From Prostheceraeus crozeri (lineage: Eukaryota; Platyhelminthes; Polycladida; Euryleptidae), in contig CAJQUW010016138.1 of NCBI GenBank assembly GCA_907163375.1, positions 667,524-731,523 of the forward strand: 64,000 nt of DNA. The letters are read 5' to 3'. Shown piece after piece: positions 44,152 through 54,466 of the stretch. Within the stretch, counting starts at the first letter, position 1. Every line of letters begins with the position of its first letter. A program made the position numbers and the translations under genes. Below the pieces are notes generated by a model. It was not told the origin of the DNA, did no database searches, and saw only the letters and a list, made by a program, of their open reading frames with translations.

Positions 44152-44882
44152 ATGATCATGAATGTACTTAGTGGTATTCTTTCGTTACAGACTGCCATGG
44201 CCATGAATCCTACTCCTACTGCTGCATCACTGAATCCTCAACATCTTGAGCTGTTGAATCCGAAAATTGAAAAGGTAATTTACGGCTATCCTACCTACAA
44301 ACAACAAGTGCGCTACAACGGTGTTCGACTCTATCTTCAAACGCCGGCTGTATACTTACCAAAAGTGGATACGCAAGTAAATCGTTGCGGTCAAACCTGA
44401 GTATTCCTATTGATAACTGATTGCGTCAACAGCTTGACATTCTAGACGACGTTGTGAGGCAAAAGGCTCTTATTCCTACTGAACTATTAAAGTTGTGGCC
44501 AGAAAAGAAAACTTCTTATTATAAACCATTGTATCGCGGCACTCGCTGCTATGTTTTACAAAGCAAGTATTGTAAAGTCACTTCAGGAGTGACAGTTGAA
44601 CAGTCAGTTGAAACAGAATTGTCATCGCTAGGTGCAGGCTTTTATTCCTTTCATATTGAGGTACCTGCTGTTTATGTGGGACCTCATCAATCTGACGGTA
44701 ATTTGATTTCTCTCAATTTGCGCATTGCTCAAATTCATCATCAACCTGAGTTAACAGGACTTGATCACATTGAGAAAGTCATTGATTCTTGTGTCAAAGA
44801 GTGTCAAGAACCTGTCACTAAACCTAAACGTCGTCGTCGCACATCAAAGAAAGATAGTGCTACCACCAAAGAGAAATCTTAA
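44152..44882 (+). pseudogene. Family B protein, copy 1 (possible ssDNA-binding protein), fossil gene
   Basis: Two adjacent reading segments carry the halves of a family B protein: an N-terminal part with VIYGYPTYKQQVRYNGVRLYLQT-type strands, and a C-terminal part with GAGFYSFHIEV, VYVGPHQSDGN and LISLNLRI, ending in a basic KPKRRRRTSKKDS tail. The paralogue at 46,698-47,294 shares YNG/HHG...LQTP/IKTP and GxGFYSxxI...YxGPxxDGxxxxLNLxI. The strand-rich 'xxYNGxxLxLQTP' opening resembles ssDNA-binding proteins encoded next to viral and Polinton-type PolB, so such a role is plausible but unproven. The interruption may be an intron of the kind other genes here have. Confidence 0.5.
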
Positions 44883-44883
44883 G

Positions 44884-45033
44884 TATTGTAATCAGTTAGT
44901 ATGTAGTGAATGTGGAAAACGCGGCCTTGCGCGTTATGTTCAAATAAAACATTGTCATCATGTTGTATGTATCTTTTGTTATGTAAAGGACAGACATCCT
45001 TGTAAAGTTCCTGCTCAATGTATTATTTTGTAA
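44884..45033 (+). CDS. RING-like zinc-finger segment
   Basis: Encodes YCNQLVCSECGKRGLARYVQ, then KHCHHVVCIFCYVKDRHPC and QC near the stop. The spacing C-x2-C-x13-C-x-H-x2-C-x2-C-x7-C-x5-C fits a RING-type (C3HC4-like) cross-brace, the fold of many E3 ubiquitin ligases. There is no ATG of its own directly upstream. It overlaps the end of family B copy 1 in another frame, so it is probably a downstream exon or begins at an upstream ATG. Small RING proteins are common in large DNA viruses, where they redirect host ubiquitination; that role here is inference. Confidence 0.55.
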   Translation, partial: YCNQLVCSECGKRGLARYVQIKHCHHVVCIFCYVKDRHPCKVPAQCIIL

Positions 45034-45088
45034 TGAAGTCTTTTTGATAATGTAGGTTGTCATCTTCATAGACAGTGAGAGAACACCC

Positions 45089-45619
45089 ATGCAGGAATTG
45101 AGTGCTATTGCAATGAGAGAAAGTGATCAAACTGTTGCTAGTGTATATCATAGATTTGCCCACTGTCCTCCACACAAAGACGAATGGTCACGACGTCATG
45201 TGCATGGACTTGATCCTTCTATTTTGATTCATATTGGATTTGTAAATGAAACGTATTTGATAAGTGATTTCAAACGGTGGCTGTCAGGTTTTCATATTGT
45301 TAAAATATTAGGAAATGATTCTGAACGAGAAGCAACAACACTTCAGTTGCACATTGATAATCTATATTTACCATGTTGGGTAGATCGTGTAAGAGAAGAC
45401 TATCATATGCATTGTGATCAAAAGAAGTTTAGAGATGAAATGATTTTTGACATGGCAATATGTTTCGTTGAGAGACATCACCTGTACAGACCACCATCCC
45501 ATTGTAATACTAGAAATAAAGCTACCTACATTGCAAAATTCTCTTCACGCTGGCATTGTAGTCTCTATGACGTTTATGAACTGTATCGATATTATTGTCA
45601 ACAGCATGGGTCTATGTAA
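45089..45619 (+). CDS. Unrecognised 176-residue protein
   Basis: An open frame starting MQELSAIAMRESDQTVASVYHR. It contains HGLDPSILIHIGF, a WLSGFHIVKILGNDS strand-like segment, LHIDNLYLPCW, MAICFVERHHLYRPP and a C-terminal YDVYELYRYYCQQ. It is rich in H, Y and C but has no regular zinc spacing or membrane segment. An AATAAA lies about 80 bp after the stop, so this unit seems polyadenylated, unlike its neighbours with stem-loops. No copy in element 1. Confidence 0.55.
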   Translation: MQELSAIAMRESDQTVASVYHRFAHCPPHKDEWSRRHVHGLDPSILIHIGFVNETYLISDFKRWLSGFHIVKILGNDSEREATTLQLHIDNLYLPCWVDRVREDYHMHCDQKKFRDEMIFDMAICFVERHHLYRPPSHCNTRNKATYIAKFSSRWHCSLYDVYELYRYYCQQHGSM

Positions 45620-45789
45620 AACATGTTTTTATTCTTTGTGAATGAATGATGATCATTGTATGAAGTGTATTCTGTACTTGTGAATTTTGTCTGGTGTTGA
45701 ATAAACTTACAGTGGAACATGATTGTTATTTCTGTTTTATTCATAGTGGAAGTCATTGAAGCAATGTGAAATCTATAGTTACAACGTTT

Positions 45790-46152
45790 ATGATGGCGCA
45801 TCGTACCTTAAGTAACCACATGTGTCATTTGACACTTGATCAACAAGGATTCGATGGATTTTTACAAGATTGGAAACTTACATTTAAAATGAAGATGAAT
45901 GATATGAAAGTAGTGCTCACTGAAAGCCTTCCTCTCTTCAAAAGATTGATGGAGAGTTTACAACCTCAAGATGTGAAGGGTAGACTCGTTGCTTATATAG
46001 AATTGAAAGATTTGCAAAAACCACTTCGTTTTGGATCTTATTGCACAGAATGGATTACTCTTAGTGATCAATTTTATGGTCGTCATATGGAGAAAATTAT
46101 GGAGAGACTGGAAGAGCCGTGGAAAGAAATGCATACGTTGTTAAACATATAA
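45790..46152 (+). CDS. Family A small protein (element 2, copy 2)
   Basis: 120 residues from MMAHRTLSNHMCHLTLDQQGF. It shows FDGFLQDWKL, KGRLVAYIEL, LRFGSYCTEW and the signature LSDQFYGRHMEKIMER, with a shortened C-terminus. It is the most diverged family A copy, suggesting sub-functionalisation. An AATAAA follows about 70 bp after the stop. Between it and the next gene lie three 88-bp repeats. Confidence 0.65.
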   Translation: MMAHRTLSNHMCHLTLDQQGFDGFLQDWKLTFKMKMNDMKVVLTESLPLFKRLMESLQPQDVKGRLVAYIELKDLQKPLRFGSYCTEWITLSDQFYGRHMEKIMERLEEPWKEMHTLLNI

Positions 46153-46260
46153 TGATTCAACTGAGTGTGTTTACATTCACGACTTTGTTTGATGCGCGAC
46201 ACATTGTGTAGATGCAATAAAGATTTCTTTTCACTGAGTATTTTGTAATGGTGTATAGAG

Positions 46261-46523
46261 CAACATGAGTCATTGCGCTTTGTGCATTACTATCAGGCTC
46301 TTTGTTAGATAAGTGAATGCGTCTTTGTTCGAGAAAAGGGGCGTGTCACAACATGAGTCATTGCGCTTTGTGCATTACTATCAGGCTCTTTGTTAGATAA
46401 ATGAATGCGTCTTTGTTCGAGAAAAGGGGCGTGTCACAACATGAGTCATTGCGCTTTGTGCATTACTATCAGGCTCTTTGTTAGATAAATGAATGCGTCT
46501 TTGTTCGCTAGAAGGGGCCTGTC
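46261..46523. repeat. Three tandem 88-bp repeats with AP-1-like sites
   Basis: Units begin CAACATGAGTCATTGCGC at 46,261, 46,349 and 46,437 and are almost identical. Each carries ATGAGTCAT and GAGAAAAGGGGCGTGTC words. They lie 150-400 bp upstream of the TATA box at 46,676, an enhancer-like position. Confidence 0.85.
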
Positions 46524-46675
46524 ACTCAAGTCTTTGTGAGGACTAGAACGACTTTGTAAGAGGGAAGGTTTCCACCCACGCAGTCAAAAGTTCATGTGCG
46601 ATAACTCTTTGTCACATAACAAAGACAGGGAAAACGAGAAAAGGGAAACGTATGTGATTGAGAGCTAGGGCTGCT

Positions 46676-46682
46676 TATAAAG
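46676..46682 (+). promoter_or_regulatory. TATA box of family B copy 2
   Basis: TATAAAG, 22 bp before the ATG at 46,698. Because that spacing is too short for normal initiation, the true start may be the internal ATG at 46,728 (MQLLEAINS). Confidence 0.55.
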
Positions 46683-46697
46683 CGGACGACTGAGCTC

Positions 46698-47294
46698 ATG
46701 GCAATCATTTTCGTCCTTGCGCTAACCATGCAGTTGCTCGAAGCCATCAACTCCTCTGCTCTCGCACTGGGTACACTGAACTCCCTTACTTTAGCATCGG
46801 GTAAAAATGCTTTCAATCAAAAGATAACTCATCATGGAGAAGCCGTGACCATAAAAACTCCAAGTCATCGGATAGATTATCTGAAGGTTATGTCAACAAA
46901 GTATGGACTGGCCGTGTGTGTGCCGTTAGACTATTGGACACGGTTACAATTCAATACTCTTGAAACAGTCCTGAAAGAAAATCTCACCATTCCCAAAGAA
47001 ATTGTTCGACACAATGGGAAGCGGCCACAAGTTCCCATCATGGAAAGACGATACATGTATGTTCATATGGATAGACACTGTTTCATCATCTTTGAAAAGG
47101 AGGGCAGCGAATTCGACTTACTCAATTGCAAACCACTCCCCATATTGGGAAAAGGATTCTACTCCTTGGAAATTAAAATTCAAACCATCTACATGGGTCC
47201 GCGCAGGGACGGAAAGTTGTTTACGTTGAATCTCTATCTTGTCTCCATCACCTTTAAAAATGATGTCCATGTTGATGATGATCAACTACAGTAA
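46698..47294 (+). CDS. Family B protein, copy 2 (possible ssDNA-binding protein)
   Basis: 198 residues in one open frame. Segments: NQKITHHGEAVTIKTPSHRIDYL, YGLAVCVPLDYW, NLTIPKEIVRHNGKRPQVPIM, RRYMYVHMDRHCFIIF, then GKGFYSLEIKIQTIYMGPRR and GKLFTLNLYLVSITF. It aligns along its length with family B copy 1. The alternating hydrophobic strands suggest an OB-like beta barrel. The first 15 residues are hydrophobic (MAIIFVLALTMQLL) but would be removed if translation begins at 46,728. Immediately downstream are a stem-loop and a perfect histone downstream element, so the mRNA may be processed like a histone mRNA. Confidence 0.65.
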   Translation: MAIIFVLALTMQLLEAINSSALALGTLNSLTLASGKNAFNQKITHHGEAVTIKTPSHRIDYLKVMSTKYGLAVCVPLDYWTRLQFNTLETVLKENLTIPKEIVRHNGKRPQVPIMERRYMYVHMDRHCFIIFEKEGSEFDLLNCKPLPILGKGFYSLEIKIQTIYMGPRRDGKLFTLNLYLVSITFKNDVHVDDDQLQ

Positions 47295-47323
47295 CACTCT
47301 CCACACACTGAGAACGCACCATC

Positions 47324-47366
47324 GGTCTTTGAGACCACGGCCTAACGGCCACCGTATCAAGAAAGA
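47324..47366 (+). promoter_or_regulatory. Histone-type stem-loop plus U7-binding CAAGAAAGA element
   Basis: GGTCT-TTG-AGACC with ACG after it and GAACGCACCATC before it, then a second small GGCC...GGCC hairpin followed by ACC, then CAAGAAAGA at 47,358-47,366. CAAGAAAGA is the classic histone downstream element recognised by U7 snRNA in sea urchins. The pair sits about 30 bp after the family B copy 2 stop codon. Confidence 0.7.
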
Positions 47367-47454
47367 AAATGTACACTCACCATGCCACACATGAACATGA
47401 CTCTCTCTCTCTCCTTCTTTCTTAGGCATACCCTTCTTCACTCAGGTTTTAATC

Positions 47455-47740
47455 ATGTGGAAATTGTCAGCATGGCTCCAAGTATCATGGAAAAGTCAGT
47501 GTGTTACATTTCATGATACGAAACGTCAACTTCAGATAACTCTAGAACGCTTTCATCTACGAAGGTTACATCGCGCTATCCTATCCCACTCTTGCCGTGT
47601 CATTAACGTAGGAGACGGCATTGTATTTATTCGCATTCAACAGATGATTCTACATAATGATCACTGCTACATCGTTATTCCAAAACCCTCATGGGAAAAG
47701 TATAAAAGGGAAGTTCACTACATCCTCATGTATTTTGTGA
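47455..47740 (+). CDS. Small conserved ORF upstream of the TBP homologue (element 2 copy)
   Basis: About 95 residues from MWKLSAWLQVSWKSQ: VTFHDTKRQLQITLERFHL, RRLHRAILSHSCRVI, GDGIVFIRIQQMILHNDHCYIVI. The frame continues open over the TBP gene in another phase, but only this first part is conserved in element 1 (21,740-22,020), so I take it as the coding portion. Strand-rich and basic; no family recognised. The TATAAAAG of the next gene lies near its 3' end. Confidence 0.5.
47701..47708 (+). promoter_or_regulatory. TATA box of the TBP homologue
   Basis: TATAAAAG about 35 bp before the TBP-like ATG at 47,744; identical in element 1 on the minus strand near 21,755. Confidence 0.6.
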
Positions 47741-47743
47741 GTC

Positions 47744-48320
47744 ATGCTCCCCATCCGCATCATCAACGCCATGCGCGAAATGAATCTCAGAAGAGACATC
47801 GATTTAGAACAGTTGCACGCCCATCTTCCCGATTCAGTGTATCATCGCGGTCGTCCGCAAATGTTGGTCATTCGCATGAGCAACGGTCGAAATCTTCAAA
47901 TCTTTCGCTGCGGCAAAATCCAAGTCCTAGGAAACCTTTCTCATTTCGTGATGCAGTCCATGTGTTACGAAGTCGTCCAGAAAATGCTAGCACTCATGCC
48001 TCATCTACGCCTCAACCCCCAGACATTGAAGAACATAGTAGTGTCTGTTCAATTGACGATGTTAGTGAATCTAGCCAACATTAAAACCAGTAAAATTGAA
48101 GATGTTAGTGAATCTAGCCAACATTAAAACCAGTGATCATTGTATATTTTATCAAACTGAACTCTTTCCTGCTGCTCTGATTCGGAAGTGGCATCCTGTA
48201 CATATTGCAGTGTTTCACAACTGACATTGTATCATGACTGGTTTACGTGATATCAGTAAAGTAGCTGACATTGTTAAATCTTTAATGCGTTATCTGTATG
48301 AGTCACAGTTAATAGAATCG
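47744..48320 (+). pseudogene. TATA-binding-protein (TBP) homologue of element 2, fossil
   Basis: Same gene as at 21,124-21,724, nearly identical in the N-terminal lobe: INAMREMNLRRDIDLEQL, QMLVIRMSNGRNLQIFRCGK and a VMQSMCYEVV helix corresponding to TBP 'SRLAARKYARVV'. The second lobe (TELFPAALIRKWHPVHI...GLRDISKVADIVK) follows. At the lobe junction about 43 bp (GATGTTAGTGAATCTAGCCAAC...) is present twice in tandem, in both elements. Broken, with about two breaks. TBP nucleates transcription at TATA boxes. An element-encoded version could direct host RNA polymerase II or III to the element's own TATA promoters, which is inference. Confidence 0.8.
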
Positions 48321-48359
48321 TGTTAATCACATGATGTGTTTTGAATGAGTCATCACAAT

Positions 48360-48800
48360 GAACTATCGCCCACACACTTGTCAGTGAAAAGGTCATCAAC
48401 AAGGTTCTTCGCTTTATGATGAGTCAGCGCCATTTATAGACATGAAATGATGTCCATACACTTGTCGGTGAAAAGGTCATCAACAAGGTTCATCACTTTA
48501 TGATGAGTCAGTGCTATTTATAGACATGAAATGATATCCATACACTTGTCGGTAAAAAGGTCACGCTGTCTGACGTGAGGCGCCATCGCTTTGTCTGATA
48601 AATAACGCCCACACACACACACATGTCGGTGAAAAGGTCACGCTGTCTGACGTGAGGCGCCATCGATGTTGAATGACACGCCCACACACGTGTCAGTGAA
48701 AAGGTTGAACAAGATTGATTAGATTCGTATGACTCGCGCCTTACCACCTCATGAGTCAGAGCTATTTATAGACATGAGTCAGCAAAGTGGTTGATTTTTC
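48360..48800. repeat. Repeat block, inverted homologue of 20,770-21,110
   Basis: Four diverged units of about 90-120 bp with CACTTGTCGGTGAAAAGGTCA, CGCTGTCTGACGTGAGGCG, TGAGTCAG and CTATTTATAGACATGA words. Confidence 0.65.
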
Positions 48801-48849
48801 CCAAGCCGAAGAAATTGTCATGATGCTACATTCGTTGGTGAGGATGTTC

Positions 48850-49170
48850 ACTTACAAACTCTAACATCGTTTTGACTTTATTTTATACTTTACCTATCTT
48901 GCAAATAGTGAAATACTTATGACTTCATTTTATATTTCACCTATCTTACAAACAGCGACATGGGTATAACTTTATTTCTAACTTTACAATCATCAACTTT
49001 ATTTCTAACTTTACAAACGTCAACTTTATTTCTAACTTTACAAACAGTGAAGTGATTCTAACTTCATTTATATTTCACCTATCTTACAAACAGCGACATG
49101 GTGATAACTTTATTTCTAACTTACAATCATCAACTTTATTTCTAACCCTACCCATCTTACAAAATGATTA
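48850..49170. repeat. Short version of the AATAAA minisatellite
   Basis: About two units of the array seen at 18,850-20,690, in inverted orientation (AACTTTATTTCTAACTTTAC). Confidence 0.85.
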
Positions 49171-49555
49171 AAACATTTGCTTCTGTCTAATGAGTGAGAA
49201 TCCCATCTTTATGTCAAAAGGAAAACAACACAGTATGTACATGATATGTTATTCATCAACACAACCGATTTTCATCACAGCCACATGCAGTTAATACTGA
49301 TGGTAGCAGAAAACAAAGTTTTTATGGCTCACATCACCGGAGAAAACAAAGTCACTCATGTACAGGGAGAAAATAAAGTCACTCATGTGCAGGGAGAAAA
49401 CAAAGTCAGGAAAAACCAGTTGATATGTAAGTCATGATATGAAGTGATTAGGAGTTGGACGCATGTTCCAAGGCACTCACTCACAACATCCCATAGAAAA
49501 CGCCATGGAGTAAAAAGCAAAACATCAACCACAATAGAGAGGAAGCATTCATCAT
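49170..49555. other. PolB 3' flank in element 2
   Basis: No gene supported. At 49,310-49,420 three copies of GGAGAAAAYAAAGTCACTCATGT-type units correspond inverted to 18,590-18,715. Confidence 0.45.
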
Positions 49556-52500
49556 CAGACATCGCCGGACGGAGGAGGAGAAAGTCTCTGTCTCTTGGGT
49601 GGAGGTAGATGAGTGTCTGGATGGCCGTACGGTAATGAGTGGTTAGGACTCATCCAGCATCGCTTGTCTTCCCAAGCTGAGAGACCTCGTTTCCTAAACA
49701 TCGTTGTTCTGACTTGATGCGACTGAGATTTTAAAATGGTCATTTCTACTTTTTTAATTTTAAGTGAATCTAGGGCATCTTGATAGTCCCTATGTGTCAT
49801 TTTTCTAACGATTGACTTTGAGATGCCTTTCGCCCGTTTTATAGAAAGCTCTGAGGATTTTAGCTTCATGGAATACATCTTGGGACGAAGCAAGATCATC
49901 TCCTCTATCTGTTTGCCGGCACACTCATCCTTGAAGCAGCCAAGCTTCGCTTTATTTGAGGTAGAGTAAAGCGGATGGTCAGTGGGATAGTTGGAACTAT
50001 CAAACTTGGGTGCTAAATATTTTAAAATGTCTTCCTGCTTGACTTGGCTAGTGGTTGTCAAAGCCAGGAAGAAGCTGTCTGTATCACCTCCTACTAATTC
50101 CACAAGTTGGAGAAGTGGACATGTCTTAAAAGTGTGGTAAAATAACTTGTACATTTCTAACTTGGAGTGATCCAAGACAGCTTGACCGACATAAATGGGC
50201 ATACAAAGTTCTACTTTAGATTTTAACATTTTAAAACCAGTGATGTCTTCGGAAATGACATCATGGTGGCAAAACAACGGCGAGCGACATAACTTGATAC
50301 TCGCTTCCGGATCAGTCACTAAACGATAGTCCATGCGTTTTCTTACATCCTCCATGGTTTTACCAAAGAGGGCATTATTCTTAAATTTAAAGAAGTCCTT
50401 TTCGAAAGGATTCGTGGATTCAGCCCGTTTCCTACTATCAAATTCTGTATACGGTCTTAGAAAGGGCTTCTATCTAAACTGGATTGCGCAATGGACTTTG
50501 TCAAGTTGCATCCCCATATCTAGATAAAATTTGAGGATGGAATAGTGCACGATATAATGCTGCTTGTTCAATTGGGTGAGCAACAACTACCTAGTGGGTT
50601 TACATTTTAAGTCATTTTCGCCTCACATTTCTTATTGTGTTCTTCCATAAAGGGAGAGAACATATCTGGACTGACTATGCCAGATTCGGGTGCGAGAGGA
50701 AAATCAATGGTCCTATTCTTGATACAGTCTGGATAGATGAGGTCGACTTCAAATAAAAACCTATGTCGGCCTCATCTCCCAGTGCCGTAATGTGTGCTGG
50801 ATTGGAGAAGTGTTTAATTTCATGGGGCTCTACCCATTGGAAGTCAGACTGTGGCAAAGGCTTGGAGAGTGCACTCCAATACAAATTATTTTGGTCTATG
50901 TACATTAAATGCGTGGTCAATCCTATGTCTTGGGTGCTGTTGACAACATGTTTGTTGACAAATGTCAAGCCACCCCTAATACCACGTTCAAATAACGTAT
51001 ACATTTCTGCATCTTGCAGTAAATGCATTCTCTCTTTCGTCATCTTGAAGGCTGACTGATAGGACAGACCCGGCAGACTAACAAAATGGACGTGGTCTAA
51101 GACGTCCTGTTCTAATGTAACTTTCCTAAAAGTCTCAAACACGTCAGAAAACAGATAGACGTCTAATTTTAAGTAGGCAAGCATGTAGTCACCAAAAGTG
51201 CGACACCTAACTTCCAACCATGCTTGCTCTGCATGCCTATAATCATCCAGCGAACAGTCCTCACCCGTCAAATCATTTTTAAATTTATCGATGGACGGAA
51301 GGGATGTTTCTTTCAATGTATCCATTGAACTAAAATAACTATAAGGAAACACCCCTTTCCGTCGTATCAGACTATCACTTATGTTGGGATAGTCTTTCTT
51401 TAAATGTTGAGTGAGGGGAAGTGTTTCTAAATTATTAGCCAACGCTGCTAAGGAAGAAGACATAAATTGAAACTATCTAGAAACTTTATGTGATAGAAGA
51501 CAGGCTTCCCCTCAGCGGTTTTGTCGACTTGTACTTTGGCAGTGATGCACATAAATTTTTCCTTACTTTGTGCAATCACTTTAGAAGAGCAGGATTTCAT
51601 TTTACCGAATCCATGGCGAATGATGATGTGAGCATCATAACATCTAAAGTTATGAAAGATGACGGGCAGCGTTCGCCTTTTGGGCCTAAGATTCATATTA
51701 CATTTACTGCAGAAGGCAGACCTAAATTTACCAATGAGATGGCAATGGTCCCTCACTTTCTTATGTTGCTGATCATCAAAGGATGAACAGCAGCGGGGAC
51801 ATTCCGTGGTCCTATCAAATTGAAGTTTATCGGGTTCTGTGAAGCACATGGGTTTCCTAGTGAGGTCCGTTTCATACCGTTGATGAAAACGGGCTTTCCT
51901 ATCTAAAAAGTTGAGGAAGTTTTCAACACACTCCTCGCCTTGCCACACATGCATTTTATTTTGGTTCCTATAATATGGATGCCAAACTTCATAGCAGGCA
52001 ATGGCTGCTGGCTCATGACTTAGGTCTTCTTGTTCAATATAATATTCAATGTCCGCATAGATGGTACATATGGGACTGAGCTCATTGCCGTTTTCCTCAT
52101 ACCTATAAAATTTATCTTTGGGCATGACTTCCATTTGAAGTTTACCCCGAGAGCACCACTCGTAATGCTCTTCAAAAATGCTTTTGATGTGAAACGCCGT
52201 GTGCAGCGATCACAGTAATAAAAATTATCCCTATAGGTTGCTTGATGATGGTATAACTTTGCAATTTTAGGAATGCCACAATAATGCCATTCTGGGTGGT
52301 TGTCACTATACACTAGGAGAAGATTGACAACCCGGTCGAAGTTACTTTGGCGATTATTATAGCTAACCCCCTTCAGACCTTTTTCCCAGAGATGGACGAC
52401 AATCTTAATATTATTCAATTTTTTAAATTGGGCGATGCCTTTAAAATCTAATGTGTTGACATCTAACCCGTCAAACTTAAGCTCATTCTCCCATTCACGA

Positions 52501-54466
52501 TAGTGAGTGATTCGTTCACGATGCACCCTTATATCATTGTAGTGAAGAATGGAGAGGACGGCATACTTGAGACACTGGGACTGACACGCTACATTGACGA
52601 CAGCCTTTTTGCCAGCCAGTGCTTTGGGGAGGGTGAAACAACCGCTCCCTTGTAAATTTTCTAAAAGATTGATTTTGATGTCTACCTTCTCTATCCCATC
52701 AAAGACCAGACCGCTGTCTCTTTCATTAAATTTATTTAAGTTTCTGACGAGATAGGTCGCATGTCTCTCTATCCTCTCGTTTACATCACCTATCAAATCA
52801 GCAGCACAGGAGGCTATCCTAATGGTCACAGTGGACTCTACTTCTCCCGTGCTACTGTCTACCTTATTGAAACGAGCAGTGAGATAGAACATGCCCTTAA
52901 GTAAAAATCTATCTAATCTCGTCAACATTTGATGAATTAAGCCTATATTATTCATCAAGAAAGGATGAATGTCCTGCACAGCTTCAGAGCTTTCTAACTC
53001 ATAATCGCGAACGAGCCTCTCAAGGGAAAACTTGCTCAGCCTTAGAGTGACAGTGTTGTCAGTGTAAGGCTCAGTGGGATGAGTGTGACAGAGTGTGTGC
53101 GAAGAAAGAACAAACTCTGTAAGAAAGGTCTTCTGACACGAAGAACAGGAAAAGCCAACGTGCGATGAAGGATGCTTCCTACCTGATGACGTTGGTGGTT
53201 GCCTGACACTGCCACAGGAACCGCCTTCGATGTGGACTCGCAAGTTGGCGCTGTTGTATAACGTACGTCCACAACCTTCACATTTGGGCCGTTGAGGGAT
53301 GGGTCGGCGTGTCTTCTCCAGTTCTCCTTTCGCTTTTGGGCAGCGAGAATGCCGGTGTCGTCGAAGGCAGAATAGCTTTGCGAAAACCTACCCGCAGTCC
53401 GTACAGCTGAGTTGTGGAGCTGTAGGTCCTTCTCTCTCCCTCAACCTTCCTCCTCGAGTGCAATCTCCTCTCCCACTATCTCTAGCTCCTCCTGCTCCAA
53501 CAATCTCTCCACAGACTTGATGGAGAGGAGAGGGAGGTCGGCCGCTGCAGGTGGTGGTGATGCAGGGATGATGACGGGACGGGAGGGAACGTCGCCGTCC
53601 AGGAGGTAGACCGCCAGATCTGTTGAGAAAAGAGATTGGTAACATGATCATCATTTCAAGTTTGAAGTCTTATCCCCCTATTTCCCAATCACGAGTAGTT
53701 ACTATCTAATGAATTAATCTCCGGCAGCAAGGATGGACGCAGAGGAGGCAGGAGAGGGACACGAGCCGAGGGTGGAAGAGTCCTGGGCTTCGCTGTCGGA
53801 GGGATGTGGTGACGAGGAGCAGGCACTGGCACAGGGACTAGCACAGGGACTGGCAAAGGGACTGGCACAGGGACTGGCGCAGGGACTGGCACAGGGACTG
53901 ACACAAGGAGCGGAGCAGGCGATGGAGGTGGGGCGATGACAATGCCCGAGAGAGGGGTCGCACCTTGGGAGGAGGTAGATGGGTGAAAGGTAGGGCCGGA
54001 AATTCAGCTTCGAATCTCCGCCTCGCGGCTTCCTCCCACTTCTTCTTCGCCATATCTGTAGAGAGGAAAGAGAAATTAGATTAGAGGCTGCGGAGATAAT
54101 AATGATAGAGTGTAAGCTATACGGATAAAGAAGTGCTAAAACATGACATTCCAACTCGCATAGGTGAGGATACTTACACTTGCCAAGTCGCACGTAAGCT
54201 TGCCCGATTGCTCCTTGGGGGACGGGTTCCCCGTTACGAATACATTCATGCACTGAAAAAGAATGACAGCAAAGATGAGCAGAGGTAAAATTTGGATTCG
54301 GTTTAAACATGAACAAAATAAGGGAAGGGCACTTGATTTTAATGAGGATGTCTACCCTAATGATGTTAGTAATAGAGTCAATCTTGATACAAATACTTAC
54401 ATTGCTCGATGGTAGCCTTCTCCATCTCAGCAGCAATGCGATAGTTCTCAATTTTTGTCAATTCCA
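49555..54466 (-). pseudogene. Polinton-type DNA polymerase B gene (element 2), fossil
   Basis: Orthologue of the element 1 polymerase, more than 90% alike by eye over long stretches. It shows the same short 5' exons (about 54,466-54,400, 54,250-54,180, 54,055-53,700), zinc fingers, CLKYAVLSILH block, exonuclease block (YADIEY...), IDQNNLY region, and a motif C block reading GGDTDSFFLAL. The proline-rich exon contains an expanded short tandem repeat giving VPVPVPAPVPVP (53,820-53,900). It is broken, with about five breaks, so more decayed than the element 1 copy. Confidence 0.88.

Noticed and set aside
53733-53939. Plus-strand frame with repeated GLAQGLAQ
   Set aside because: Antisense reading of the proline-valine repeat in the PolB exon.
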